From Nitrospirillum pindoramense (lineage in GTDB: Bacteria; Pseudomonadota; Alphaproteobacteria; Azospirillales; Azospirillaceae): DNA of 64,000 nucleotides. This document shows positions 16,822 through 25,539 of this stretch, piece by piece. Under the pieces are notes generated by a model, which saw nothing but the letters and a program-made list of their open reading frames with translations, ran no database searches and was not told the origin of the DNA. Where the stretch lies: contig NZ_VITR01000002.1 of assembly GCF_007827955.1 (NCBI RefSeq), forward strand, positions 124,001 through 188,000, written 5' to 3'. Positions within the stretch are counted from its first letter, which is position 1. Each line of letters opens with the position of its first letter. The translations under genes were made by a program, and so were the position numbers.

Positions 16822-17859
16822 TCAGCGCTTGTCGAGGATGTTGCCTATGGCGCCGAACACACCCCCCTCCTCCCGGGTTCCCACCAGGGAAGAGGCCAGC
16901 ATGCGGCCGGCCAGGCGCGAGAAGGGCAGGCTTTGCAGCCATATCTTACCGGGGCCGCGCAGGCGGGCGAAGAACAGCCCCTCGCCGCCGAACAGCATGG
17001 ACTTGATGCCGCCCACCTGTTCCACGTCGAAGTCGATGTCGGCGGTCATGGCGGCCAGGCAGCCCGTGTCCACATGGATGACCTCGCCGGGGGCCAGCGT
17101 GCGCTCCACCAGGGTGCCGCCCATATGGATGAAGACGATGCCGTCGCCCTCCAGCTTCTGCATGATGAAGCCGTCGCCGCCGAAAAGGCCGGTCAGGATG
17201 CGGCGCTGGAAATAGATGCCGATGGCGACACCGCGCGCCGCCGCCAGGAAACTGTCCTTGTGGCAAATCAGGCGCCCGCCGTAGTCCGACAGCTTCAGGG
17301 CCGAGATGGTGCCGGGATAGGGGGCGGAGAAGGCCACCGTGCCCGGCCCCGCGCCGCGCTGGGTGAAAACGGTGGTGAACAGGGTGGAACCGGAGAGCAC
17401 GCGCTTGCCCGCCCCCCACAGCTGGTCCAGGACGCTGCCGCCATCGCGGGCGGAGCCATCGCCGAAGATGGTGGCCATCTCGACACTGGCGTCCTTGTAC
17501 AGCAGGGCGCCCGCCTCGGCGATGGCGCTGTCGCCGGGCGCCAGGGTCACCGCCACATACTGCATCTCATGGCCATGGATGGTGTAGTCCAGGGCGCTGG
17601 CCGGACCCGGCGGGGCCGCGGCGAAGGGGTTGCCGCCCCCGGTGAAGGCGCCCCAGATGCCGCCGCCACCCGGCGGGGGCGGCGGGGGAGATGAAGCGGT
17701 GCCGCCATAAAGCTCCGCTACCTGGCCCACGGGCAGCCAGTCGACGAAGCCCTCCCGCCAGCAATGGGCGCCTGGATTGGCGCGGGCGAAATTGCGCGCC
17801 GCCGCGTCATCCAGTGGCCCCGCCTGCTGCTGACCGTTGTGGAAGAACCATTCCGCCAT
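16822..17859 (-). CDS. GYF_2-TIGR00266 (AIM24-like) protein
   Basis: A 345-residue two-domain protein. Residues 1-50 form a GYF_2-type domain (EWFFHNGQQQAGPLDDAAAR, then AHCWREGFVDWLPVGQV). A proline/glycine linker (SPPPPPPGGGG) follows. The rest is the TIGR00266/AIM24 beta-helical family: HEMQYVAVTLAPGDSAIAEA, GSTLFTTVFTQRG, FFARLRGPGKIWLQSLPFSR. In bacteria the family role is unknown; in mitochondria AIM24 is an inner-membrane protein. ATG 17859 has an AGGGAAAGGG stretch upstream. Confidence 0.8.
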   Translation of the reverse strand: MAEWFFHNGQQQAGPLDDAAARNFARANPGAHCWREGFVDWLPVGQVAELYGGTASSPPPPPPGGGGIWGAFTGGGNPFAAAPPGPASALDYTIHGHEMQYVAVTLAPGDSAIAEAGALLYKDASVEMATIFGDGSARDGGSVLDQLWGAGKRVLSGSTLFTTVFTQRGAGPGTVAFSAPYPGTISALKLSDYGGRLICHKDSFLAAARGVAIGIYFQRRILTGLFGGDGFIMQKLEGDGIVFIHMGGTLVERTLAPGEVIHVDTGCLAAMTADIDFDVEQVGGIKSMLFGGEGLFFARLRGPGKIWLQSLPFSRLAGRMLASSLVGTREEGGVFGAIGNILDKR

Positions 17860-18104
17860 GGCGCCACGCCCTTTCCCTGTCCAACCGGGCCGTTCATGTC
17901 CCCCGCGGACCCGCCCTTGGTATCGCCCCCCTTTTACCAAGATGCCACCGCCCCGGCCAGCGCTGGCCCCATCCGGGGCCGGCCATGTGGCCCCTCAGCC
18001 ACAAACAAAAGATTCTGTACCTCTTAGGGAATATTCCGTTCGCTCTCCCGTCTTTCCTGTAAGGCCGAATCAAAGGGCCTGAACCGAAAAGGAGCTTACG
18101 GGGA

Positions 18105-19328
18105 ATGCGCCCATCCCACCTGCCGGCATGCGCGGCGGTACTGCTGACGGGCCTGTCGGCCTTGCCGGCACAGGCCATGGATATTTACCTCAACGGCTTC
18201 GCCGACTTCCGCACCGTCGCCACCAGTGCCGAGAAATCCTGGCTGGACGGCGGCCTGGGCAAGACCCGCTATGGCGGGGACGGCAAGTCGGGTTCCGTCA
18301 CCGAGGAATTCGCCGAGGCCGACGTCATGGGCGTGTGGAAGGTGGCGCAGGGGCTGGACGTTCAGGGCCAGATCCGCATCGACCCCAAGCAGAAGACGAT
18401 CTTCGACGTCATCGAATCCTACGCCCGCTGGCATCCCGCCTTCGCCAGCGACGTCACGATCAAGGTCGGCGCCTTCTTCCCGCCCATCTCGCTGGAGAAC
18501 GACGGGCCGGGCTGGACGCCCACCTACACGCTGACACCATCCGCCATCAACAGCTGGGTTGGGGATGAGCTGCGCACCATCGGCGGCGAGATCAATTACA
18601 CCTGGCACGGCGACATCGGGCGGGTGGACCTGTTCGGCGCCGTCTACGGCTGGAACGACCCGGCGGGCGCGCTGCTGTCCGTGCGCGGCTGGACCTTCAA
18701 CGACCGGCCCGTGGGCCTGCTGGATCGCCCGCGCGAGCCCGACGCCACGGCCGACTCCTTCCGCCAGCCGCCCATCCGCATCGACATGTACCGCGAGATC
18801 GACGACACACCCGGCTGGTATGCGGGCGCCACCTGGCAGAAGCCGGGGCTGCCCCGCTTGTCGGTCATGCGCTATGACAACAATGCCGACCCCTCCGCCT
18901 TCCGCGTGCAACTGGCCTGGGAGACGCGGTTCTGGAGTGCCAGCCTGGAACAGCGGCTGCCCTATGGCTTCGTGCTGATGTCACAGGCCATGCGCGGCGT
19001 CACCATCATCGCCCCCACCCCCGACAGCCGCAGCACGACGCAGTTCGAGTCCGCCTACGTCCTTCTCGGCTATGACTGGCGGGATTTCCGCTTCGGCTTC
19101 CGCGTCGACGCCTTCGGCACCGCCGAGCGCGGCCCCGCCGATCGGGTGAATTTCAGCGAGCACGGCAAGGCGGAGGTGCTGAGCGCCGCCTGGCGCGCCA
19201 CCCGCTATCTCACCCTGACCGGTGAACTGATGAACATCGACAGCAACCGTCCCCTGCGCACCGTCCTGGACCAGCCGGCGGACACGGCGAACCGGCAGTT
19301 CCAACTGTCCGTCCGCCTCAGCATCTGA
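18105..19328 (+). CDS. Outer-membrane beta-barrel (porin-like) protein
   Basis: A 407-residue exported protein. Residues 1-24 are a signal peptide ending LSALPAQA-MD. The body alternates amphipathic strands rich in Tyr and Trp (NGFADFRTVATS, KVGAFFPPISLEND, YAGATWQKPGLPRLSVM) and ends in a strand, RQFQLSVRLSI, of the type recognised by the BAM complex. This fits a porin or substrate channel; the exact family is uncertain. A strong AAAAGGAG precedes the ATG. The next gene, 25 bases on, encodes a secreted cupredoxin, so the pair may handle copper or a redox partner. Confidence 0.65.
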   Translation: MRPSHLPACAAVLLTGLSALPAQAMDIYLNGFADFRTVATSAEKSWLDGGLGKTRYGGDGKSGSVTEEFAEADVMGVWKVAQGLDVQGQIRIDPKQKTIFDVIESYARWHPAFASDVTIKVGAFFPPISLENDGPGWTPTYTLTPSAINSWVGDELRTIGGEINYTWHGDIGRVDLFGAVYGWNDPAGALLSVRGWTFNDRPVGLLDRPREPDATADSFRQPPIRIDMYREIDDTPGWYAGATWQKPGLPRLSVMRYDNNADPSAFRVQLAWETRFWSASLEQRLPYGFVLMSQAMRGVTIIAPTPDSRSTTQFESAYVLLGYDWRDFRFGFRVDAFGTAERGPADRVNFSEHGKAEVLSAAWRATRYLTLTGELMNIDSNRPLRTVLDQPADTANRQFQLSVRLSI

Positions 19329-19353
19329 CCTCTCCCTCAAGGAAGCGAACACC

Positions 19354-19698
19354 ATGTCCCCCATCCGTACCGCCATCCGTAGCGCCGCCCTGACCTTGGC
19401 CCTGGGCCTTTTTTCCGTCGCCGCGCAGGCGGAGCCGGCGACCTACACCGTCACGCAGAAGAACGGGCAGTACGTGCCCTCGACCCTGACCATCAAGCGC
19501 GGCGACATCGTCATCATCCGCAATGACGACAACCAGCCGCACCACGTGGTGTCCTACACCCCGCACTTCCTGTTCGACCTGGACCTTCAGGCGCCCGGCC
19601 AGGAGAACAAGATCGTCTTCGACACCACGGAAAAGCTGGTCGTCGTCAGCTGCGACATCCACCACAACATGGAGCTGCTGGTCACCGTCCAGCAATGA
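19354..19698 (+). CDS. Secreted cupredoxin (plastocyanin-like)
   Basis: A 114-residue periplasmic blue-copper-type protein. Residues 1-26 are a signal peptide (AALTLALGLFSVAAQA). The mature domain has the plastocyanin ligand set: His in DNQPHHVV, then Cys, His and Met in the C-x2-H-x2-M stretch SCDIHHNMELLV. At about 88 mature residues it is a minimal cupredoxin. AAGGAAG precedes the ATG. It is co-transcribed with the upstream barrel protein. It could carry electrons or bind copper; the partner is unknown. Confidence 0.85.
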   Translation: MSPIRTAIRSAALTLALGLFSVAAQAEPATYTVTQKNGQYVPSTLTIKRGDIVIIRNDDNQPHHVVSYTPHFLFDLDLQAPGQENKIVFDTTEKLVVVSCDIHHNMELLVTVQQ

Positions 19699-19769
19699 GC
19701 CCCATAGGCGAACCCCCAAGCGAACCCCGGGGCGAACCCGGGGGCGGCCGGTTGAGCCCATTGGCGTGA

Positions 19770-19802
19770 CCGGGCCGGCCGGCTATGGTGCGGCCGGCCC
19801 GG
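19770..19802. terminator. Strong GC hairpin after the cupredoxin gene
   Basis: A 12-bp perfect stem, CCGGGCCGGCCG (19770-19781) with CGGCCGGCCCGG (19791-19802), around a 9-base loop. It lacks a U-tract, so it may be a transcript-end stabiliser or a Rho-assisted stop rather than a classical intrinsic terminator. Confidence 0.5.
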
Positions 19803-19841
19803 CAAATCCGGCGGGCCTAGCTATGGCCGAGGCTGGGATCG

Positions 19842-20639
19842 ATGAGCATCTGGGGAAAGATCGTGGGCGGGGTCGCGGGCTTCGCCGTGGGCGGCCCGCT
19901 GGGTGCGCTGCTGGGGGTGGCCGCCGGCCATGCCGCCGATGCCTGGGCCGCCGACGCCTGGCCGTCCCAGCCCCCGGTGCCGCCGGGCCCGGACGGCCAG
20001 CCGGATCAAACGCGCAGCATGGCTTTCACCATCGGCGTCATCGTCCTTGGCGCCAAGATGGCCAAGGCCGATGGCGTGGTGGACCGGGCGGAGATCGACG
20101 CCTTCAAGCGCGTGTTCCAGATCCCGGCGGAGGAGGCGCGCCATGTGGGCCGCGTCTTCGACATGGCCAGACGCGACAGCGTGGGCTTCGAATCTTATGC
20201 CCGCCAGTTGGCCGGCATGTTCCACGACCGGCCGACCGTGCTGGAGGACCTGCTGGGCTGCCTGTTCCACATCGCCGCGGCCGATGGCCGCCTGCATCCG
20301 GCCGAACTGGCCTTCCTGGCGGAGGTCGCCCGCCTCTTCGGCATTCCCGACACCACGTTCGAGGGCATCCGCCGCATCCATGGCGGGGCCGCCTGCGGCT
20401 ATGACGACCCGCTGGACGATCCCTACGCCGTGCTGGGCGTCCCCCGTACCGCCAGCGATGCGGAAATCAAGCTGGCTTGGCGCAAGGCCTTGCGCGACAA
20501 CCATCCCGACACGGTCATGGCCCAGGGCCTGCCGGCGGAGTTCGTGGAGGTCGCCACCCAAAAGACGGCCGCGCTGAACGCCGCCTATGACAAGGTCCAA
20601 AGCCTGCGGGCCGGCACGCCCGCCGGCCCAAACCAGTAA
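19842..20639 (+). CDS. TerB-DnaJ co-chaperone (DjlA-like)
   Basis: A 265-residue protein. The N-terminus is a glycine-rich hydrophobic segment (GGVAGFAVGGPLGALLGVAA) that may insert in the membrane. Residues 60-180 are a TerB-like helical domain (AKADGVVDRAEIDAFKRVF, HIAAADGRLHPAELAFLAEV). The C-terminal J-domain begins DPYAVLGVPRTASDAEIKLA and has the invariant HPD in DNHPDTV. This is the DjlA layout, a membrane-linked DnaK co-chaperone. The next gene starts 27 bases on. Confidence 0.85.
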   Translation: MSIWGKIVGGVAGFAVGGPLGALLGVAAGHAADAWAADAWPSQPPVPPGPDGQPDQTRSMAFTIGVIVLGAKMAKADGVVDRAEIDAFKRVFQIPAEEARHVGRVFDMARRDSVGFESYARQLAGMFHDRPTVLEDLLGCLFHIAAADGRLHPAELAFLAEVARLFGIPDTTFEGIRRIHGGAACGYDDPLDDPYAVLGVPRTASDAEIKLAWRKALRDNHPDTVMAQGLPAEFVEVATQKTAALNAAYDKVQSLRAGTPAGPNQ

Positions 20640-20666
20640 CCCCGCATCTCAGAGCATACCGCTTCC

Positions 20667-22484
20667 ATGGCCCCCACCCCGCCCATCGTCGCCCTGAAGA
20701 ACGCCCAGATCACCCTGGGTGCCACCACCCTGTTCCAGGACGTGGACGTCGCCATCGGCCGGGGGGACAAGATCGCCCTGGTCGGCCGCAACGGCAGCGG
20801 CAAATCCACCCTGCTGAAGGCCCTCGCCGGCGTGGTCGACCTGGACAAGGGGGAGCGCTTCATCCAGCCGGGCGCCCGCATCGGCTATCTGCACCAGGAA
20901 CCGGATTTCAGCGGCCATGCCACGGTGGCGGACTTCGTCAGCGCCGGATTGGTGGAGGACGCGCCCTATCGCGTCCAGGCGGTGCTGGACGAACTGAGCC
21001 TGCCCGGCGACCGCGCGGCCGCGACCCTGTCGGGCGGCGAGGCGCGCCGCGCCGCCATCGCCCAGGCCCTGGTCAGCGACCCCGACGTCCTGCTGATGGA
21101 CGAGCCGACCAACCACCTGGACCTGCCGACCATCGAGTATCTGGAAAAGGCGCTGCAGGCCTTTCGCGGCGGCCTGCTGCTGATCAGCCACGACCGCACC
21201 TTCCTGAACACTCTGGCGCGCAAGACGATGTGGCTGGACCGCGGCACCATGCGTGAGACGGAACGCCCCTTCGCCGAGTATGAGGCCTGGCGGGATGAGG
21301 TGTTCGCGGCCGAGGACCTGGCCTTCGCCAAGCTGGACCGCAAAATCGCGGTGGAGATGAAGTGGCTGCGCGAGGGCATCAGCGCCCGGCGCACCCGCAA
21401 TATGGGCCGCGTCCGCGCCCTTCAGGGCTTGCGCAAGGAGCGTGCCGACCGCAACCGCCAGGGCCAGGTGAAGCTGGCGGTGTCGGATGCCGAGAACTCC
21501 GGCCGGCTGGTGATCGAGGCGACCAACATCGCCAAGAGCTTCCAGGATGCGGAAGGCAAGACCCGAATCATCGCCCGCGACTTTTCCACCCGCATCCTCC
21601 GCGGCGACCGGGTGGGCCTGATCGGACCCAACGGTGCGGGCAAGACCACCCTCCTGAAGATGCTGATGGGTGAACTGGCGCCGGACAGTGGCACCATCCG
21701 CCGTGGCACCAACCTGGAGACGGTGGTGTTCGACCAGCGCCGCGCCCAGTTGGACCCCAACCAGACCATCCGCCAGGTGTTGCTGCCCTTCGGCGGCGAC
21801 AGCGTGGTGGTGGGCGGTACGCCCCGCCACGTCGCCTCCTACATGCGGGACTTCCTGTTCGACGGCGGCATGCTGGAACAGCCGACCCGGGCGCTTTCGG
21901 GTGGCGAGCGCAACCGCCTGCTGCTGGCCAAGCTGTTCGCCCAGCCCAGCAACCTGATGGTGCTGGACGAACCGACCAACGACCTGGACATGGACACGCT
22001 GGACCTGCTGGAAGAGGTCTTGAGCGACTATCCCGGCACCCTGCTGCTGGTCAGCCACGACCGCGACTTCCTGGACCGGCTGGTCACCTCCACCATCGCG
22101 GTGGAGGGTGATGGCGTGGTGGCGGAATATGCCGGCGGCTACAGCGACTATCTGGTCCAGCGCCCGGCCCGCGCCCCGGCCGCCGGCGCCGCAGTCAAGA
22201 CGGCGGACACCCCCAAGGCGGCGGAGGCCCCGAAGGCCAAGCGCAAGCTGGGCTACAAAGAACAGCGTGAGCTGGACCAGCTGCCGGCGCTGATGGACAA
22301 GCTGGGCGACCAGGTGAAGAAGCTGGAGGCAAAGCTGGCCGACGCCACCCTCTACGCCCGCGACCCGGCGGCCTTCCAGAAGGCCACCGCCGAGCTGGAC
22401 AAGGTCCATCAGGACCTGGCCACGGCCGAGGAGCGCTGGCTGGAACTGGAGGCGCTGAAGGAGGAGCTGGAGAGCGGGGCGTGA
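20667..22484 (+). CDS. ABC-F family ATPase (Uup-like)
   Basis: A 605-residue soluble protein with two ABC domains and no membrane segment. Domain 1 has LVGRNGSGKSTLLKA, LSGGEARRAAIAQAL and LLMDEPTNHLDL. The linker is the ABC-F signature region around residues 200-260. Domain 2 has LIGPNGAGKTTLLKM, LSGGERNRLLLAKLF and VLDEPTNDLD. The last 70 residues are a charged coiled coil (KEQRELDQLPALMDKLGD), as in Uup. ABC-F proteins act on the ribosome or on DNA-repair intermediates. It overlaps the transporter gene by four bases. Confidence 0.9.
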   Translation: MAPTPPIVALKNAQITLGATTLFQDVDVAIGRGDKIALVGRNGSGKSTLLKALAGVVDLDKGERFIQPGARIGYLHQEPDFSGHATVADFVSAGLVEDAPYRVQAVLDELSLPGDRAAATLSGGEARRAAIAQALVSDPDVLLMDEPTNHLDLPTIEYLEKALQAFRGGLLLISHDRTFLNTLARKTMWLDRGTMRETERPFAEYEAWRDEVFAAEDLAFAKLDRKIAVEMKWLREGISARRTRNMGRVRALQGLRKERADRNRQGQVKLAVSDAENSGRLVIEATNIAKSFQDAEGKTRIIARDFSTRILRGDRVGLIGPNGAGKTTLLKMLMGELAPDSGTIRRGTNLETVVFDQRRAQLDPNQTIRQVLLPFGGDSVVVGGTPRHVASYMRDFLFDGGMLEQPTRALSGGERNRLLLAKLFAQPSNLMVLDEPTNDLDMDTLDLLEEVLSDYPGTLLLVSHDRDFLDRLVTSTIAVEGDGVVAEYAGGYSDYLVQRPARAPAAGAAVKTADTPKAAEAPKAKRKLGYKEQRELDQLPALMDKLGDQVKKLEAKLADATLYARDPAAFQKATAELDKVHQDLATAEERWLELEALKEELESGA

Positions 22485-23353
22485 GGCCGCTGGACATCCT
22501 GCGCGCCCTGGCCGTCGTGGCCATCTGGGGAATCAACTTCTCCATCTCGAAATTCGCCCTGCGCCAATTCCATCCCATCACCGCCATGGCCATCCGCTTC
22601 GCGCTGGTGGCGCTGGTGCTGGTGCCCTGGCGGCGGCTGCCATGGGGCCACGTGCGGCCGGTGCTGGCCTATTCCTTCGTGCTGGGGGGCCTGCATTTCC
22701 CCTTGGTGTTCAGTGGCCTGATGGGATGCAGCGCCGCCGCGGCCTCCGTCGCCATCCAGCTGCAGGTACCCTTCGCCTCCCTCATGGCGGCCATGTTCTT
22801 CAAGGACAGGCTGGGCTGGCGCCGGGCGGTGGGCATGGCGGCGGCCATCGCCGGCGTCGGCATCATCGCCTATCATCCTGGCGGGGCCGACGACCCCGCG
22901 CATCTGGGCCTGGTGGTGCTGGCGGCGGCGGCCTTCGCCTTTTCCAGCATCCAGCTGAAATGGATGCCGCCCATGGATCCGTTCACGCTGAACGGCTACA
23001 TGGCCCTGTTCGCTGTACCGCAGCTGGTGCTGATGTCCGCGGTGTTGGAGGATGGGCAGTGGGCGGCGATCCAGACAGCGCCACCGGCGGCCTGGGCCTC
23101 CATCCTGTTCATGGCGCTGATCTCCACCATTCTGGCCTATGTGCTGTGGTTCCCGCTGGTGCAGCGCTACGCCGTCAACCAGACCATGCCCTTCATGCTG
23201 CTGGTGCCGGTGTTCGGTGTCGCGGGTGGTGTGGCCCTGCTGGGTGAGCCCTTGTCCTGGCACCTGGCGGCGGGCACGCTGGTGACCATCGCCGGCGTGG
23301 GCGTGGTGCTGCTGCGCCGCCCCCGCCTGGTGACGGCCCGAACGGCGAGTTGA
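22481..23353 (+). CDS. EamA/DMT-family transporter
   Basis: A 290-residue inner-membrane protein with about ten hydrophobic helices in two EamA repeats, for example LAVVAIWGINFSISKFALRQ and GLVVLAAAAFAFSSIQLKW, with the typical second-repeat end TLVTIAGVGVVLLRR. The family exports amino acids or other metabolites. The start is GTG 22481, overlapping the ABC-F stop (GTGA), so the genes are coupled. The next gene overlaps its stop (TGATG). The substrate cannot be told. Confidence 0.87.
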   Translation: MRPLDILRALAVVAIWGINFSISKFALRQFHPITAMAIRFALVALVLVPWRRLPWGHVRPVLAYSFVLGGLHFPLVFSGLMGCSAAAASVAIQLQVPFASLMAAMFFKDRLGWRRAVGMAAAIAGVGIIAYHPGGADDPAHLGLVVLAAAAFAFSSIQLKWMPPMDPFTLNGYMALFAVPQLVLMSAVLEDGQWAAIQTAPPAAWASILFMALISTILAYVLWFPLVQRYAVNQTMPFMLLVPVFGVAGGVALLGEPLSWHLAAGTLVTIAGVGVVLLRRPRLVTARTAS

Positions 23354-24063
23354 TGCGCATGCGCTTCCGTGACCGCCCCTCACCCAACCATGGCCCCCGG
23401 CCGGATGGGGCCAGCGTCGACATGCTGGTGCTGCACTACACCGGCATGGCGTCAGCCGAGGCCGCCCTGGACCGGCTGTGCGACCCGGCGGCAGAGGTGA
23501 GCGCCCATTACATGGTGGCAGAGGATGGCACCGTCTGGCAGCTGGTGGATGAGGGCCGCCGCGCCTGGCATGCCGGCCGTGGGGCCTGGCGCGGGATCAG
23601 CGATGTCAACAGCCACTCCATCGGGGTGGAGATCGTGAACCCAGGACACGAGTACGGCTACCGCCCCTTCCCGGACGCGCAGATGCGGGCCGTCGCCGAT
23701 CTTTGCCAGGGCATCCTGGCGCGGCACCCCATCCCGGCCGGCAACGTCATCGCCCATTCCGACATGGCGCCCGCCCGCAAACAGGACCCGGGTGAATTAT
23801 TCGACTGGCGGGGCTTGGCCGGTGCCGGCATCGGCTTGTGGCCGGACACCGGAGTCCCACGGCCCAGGGGGGACCCGGATCAGGACCAGGTGGCCCGGCT
23901 GCTGGCGCGCCTGGGCTACGACCTGGACATCGCGACTTTCAGCGAGACGCTGACCGCCTTCCAGCGCCATTGGCACCCGGAGGCGCTGGGTCAGCCGGCG
24001 GATGCCGAAACCGTGCGGCGGCTGCAAAGCCTGCTGACCCGGGCTGGACAGTCGGCGGCTTGA
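23353..24063 (+). CDS. N-acetylmuramoyl-L-alanine amidase
   Basis: A 236-residue Amidase_2 (AmpD/AmiD-type) enzyme that cuts the lactyl-amide bond of muropeptides. MLVLHYTGM supplies the first zinc His, SAHYMVAEDGTVWQLVDE the strand after it, WHAGRG the active-site loop, SIGVEIVNPGHEYGY the catalytic Glu region, and NVIAHSDMAPARKQDPGE the second zinc His and Asp. Residues 170-236 resemble a peptidoglycan-binding domain (ETLTAFQRHWHPEALG). There is no signal peptide, which suggests a cytoplasmic recycling role. ATG 23353 overlaps the transporter stop. Confidence 0.9.
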   Translation: MRMRFRDRPSPNHGPRPDGASVDMLVLHYTGMASAEAALDRLCDPAAEVSAHYMVAEDGTVWQLVDEGRRAWHAGRGAWRGISDVNSHSIGVEIVNPGHEYGYRPFPDAQMRAVADLCQGILARHPIPAGNVIAHSDMAPARKQDPGELFDWRGLAGAGIGLWPDTGVPRPRGDPDQDQVARLLARLGYDLDIATFSETLTAFQRHWHPEALGQPADAETVRRLQSLLTRAGQSAA

Positions 24064-24148
24064 CCACAGGTCCCAGGTGGACAATTCATGCCATGGGCCT
24101 GTTTTGCGCGCTTGCATCCGCGAACCCGTGCGCCTAGGGTCGCCGCCT

Positions 24149-24561
<413 letters not shown>

Positions 24562-24577
<16 letters not shown>

Positions 24578-25539
24578 AGATTACCGACCCTGTCACCGGC
24601 AGCAGCATGGTCGGCCGCCACGGCCTCCAAAAACAGGGGCGTCAGCGTGGGGTCGAAATGGCGGCCCGCCTCGGACGCCAGGTGGGCGGTGACCTCCGCC
24701 CGCGACCAGGGCCGCTTGTACGGCCGGGGTGACAGCAGGGCGTCATAGACATCCGCCAGCGCGACCATGCGCCCCTCGATGGGGATGTCCGTTCCCGACA
24801 GGCCGCGGGGATAGCCGCTTCCATCCCATTTCTCGTGATGGGTCAGGGCGATGCTGGCGGCCAGCCGCAGCAGGGCCGGACCGTTGGTGCCAATGATCGC
24901 CGCCCCCCGTTCGGGATGAGTGCGCATGACGGCCATTTCCTCCGCGTCCAGCTTGCCCGGCTTCAACAGGATGCTGTCGGGTATGGCGATTTTGCCGATG
25001 TCGTGCATGGGCGCCGCCAGCCGCAGGGCCTGGCAGCAATCTTCCCCCCACCCCAGCGCCCGGGCCAGCAGTTCGGCGTAATGACCGATGCGACGCACAT
25101 GGTCGCCGGTTTCCTGGTCCTTGTACTCGCCGGCAACGCACAGCCGGTCCAGGATGGACGCCTGGTCGACCAGGGCGATTTGGGTGCGCACGCGCGCACG
25201 CACCAGGGGCGCTGAAACCGGCTTGGTGACATAGTCGATGGCCCCCACCTCGAACCCGCGGGCCTCATCCTCCACCGTTCCCATCGCGGACACGAAGATC
25301 ACGGGGATATGGCGCAAATCCGGCTCCGCCTTCAGCTGGCGGCAGACCTCATAGCCGTCCATGTCCGGCATCATGACGTCGAGGAGGATCAGGTCCGGCC
25401 GGTGCCGGTGCGCAGAATCCAGCGCCTGCTGACCGCCCTTGGCGAAGACCAGGGCATAGCTGTCGGAGAGGATGTCGCGCAGGACGTGGAGATTCACCGC
25501 CTCGTCGTCCACGATCAGTATCTTCCATAGCTTATCCAT
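24562..25539 (-). CDS. Response regulator with HD-GYP domain
   Basis: A 325-residue two-domain protein. The receiver (1-125) has IVDDEA, phospho-acceptor D54 in LILLDVMMPD, and the Lys in VTKPVS. The HD-GYP phosphodiesterase domain (140-320) has MHDIGKIAIPD, ALTHHEKWDGSGYPRGL and VALADVYDALLSPRPY, with the metal-binding HD and GYP motifs intact. It should hydrolyse cyclic-di-GMP when phosphorylated. ATG 25539 overlaps the kinase stop by eight bases, so the kinase is the likely partner. Its stop codon and last codons are complementary to the 3' strand of rnpB. Confidence 0.92.

Noticed and set aside
20649..22409. 586-codon open frame antisense to the ABC-F gene
   Set aside because: The composition is that of a complement frame of a high-GC gene; the plus strand carries a complete ABC-F protein.
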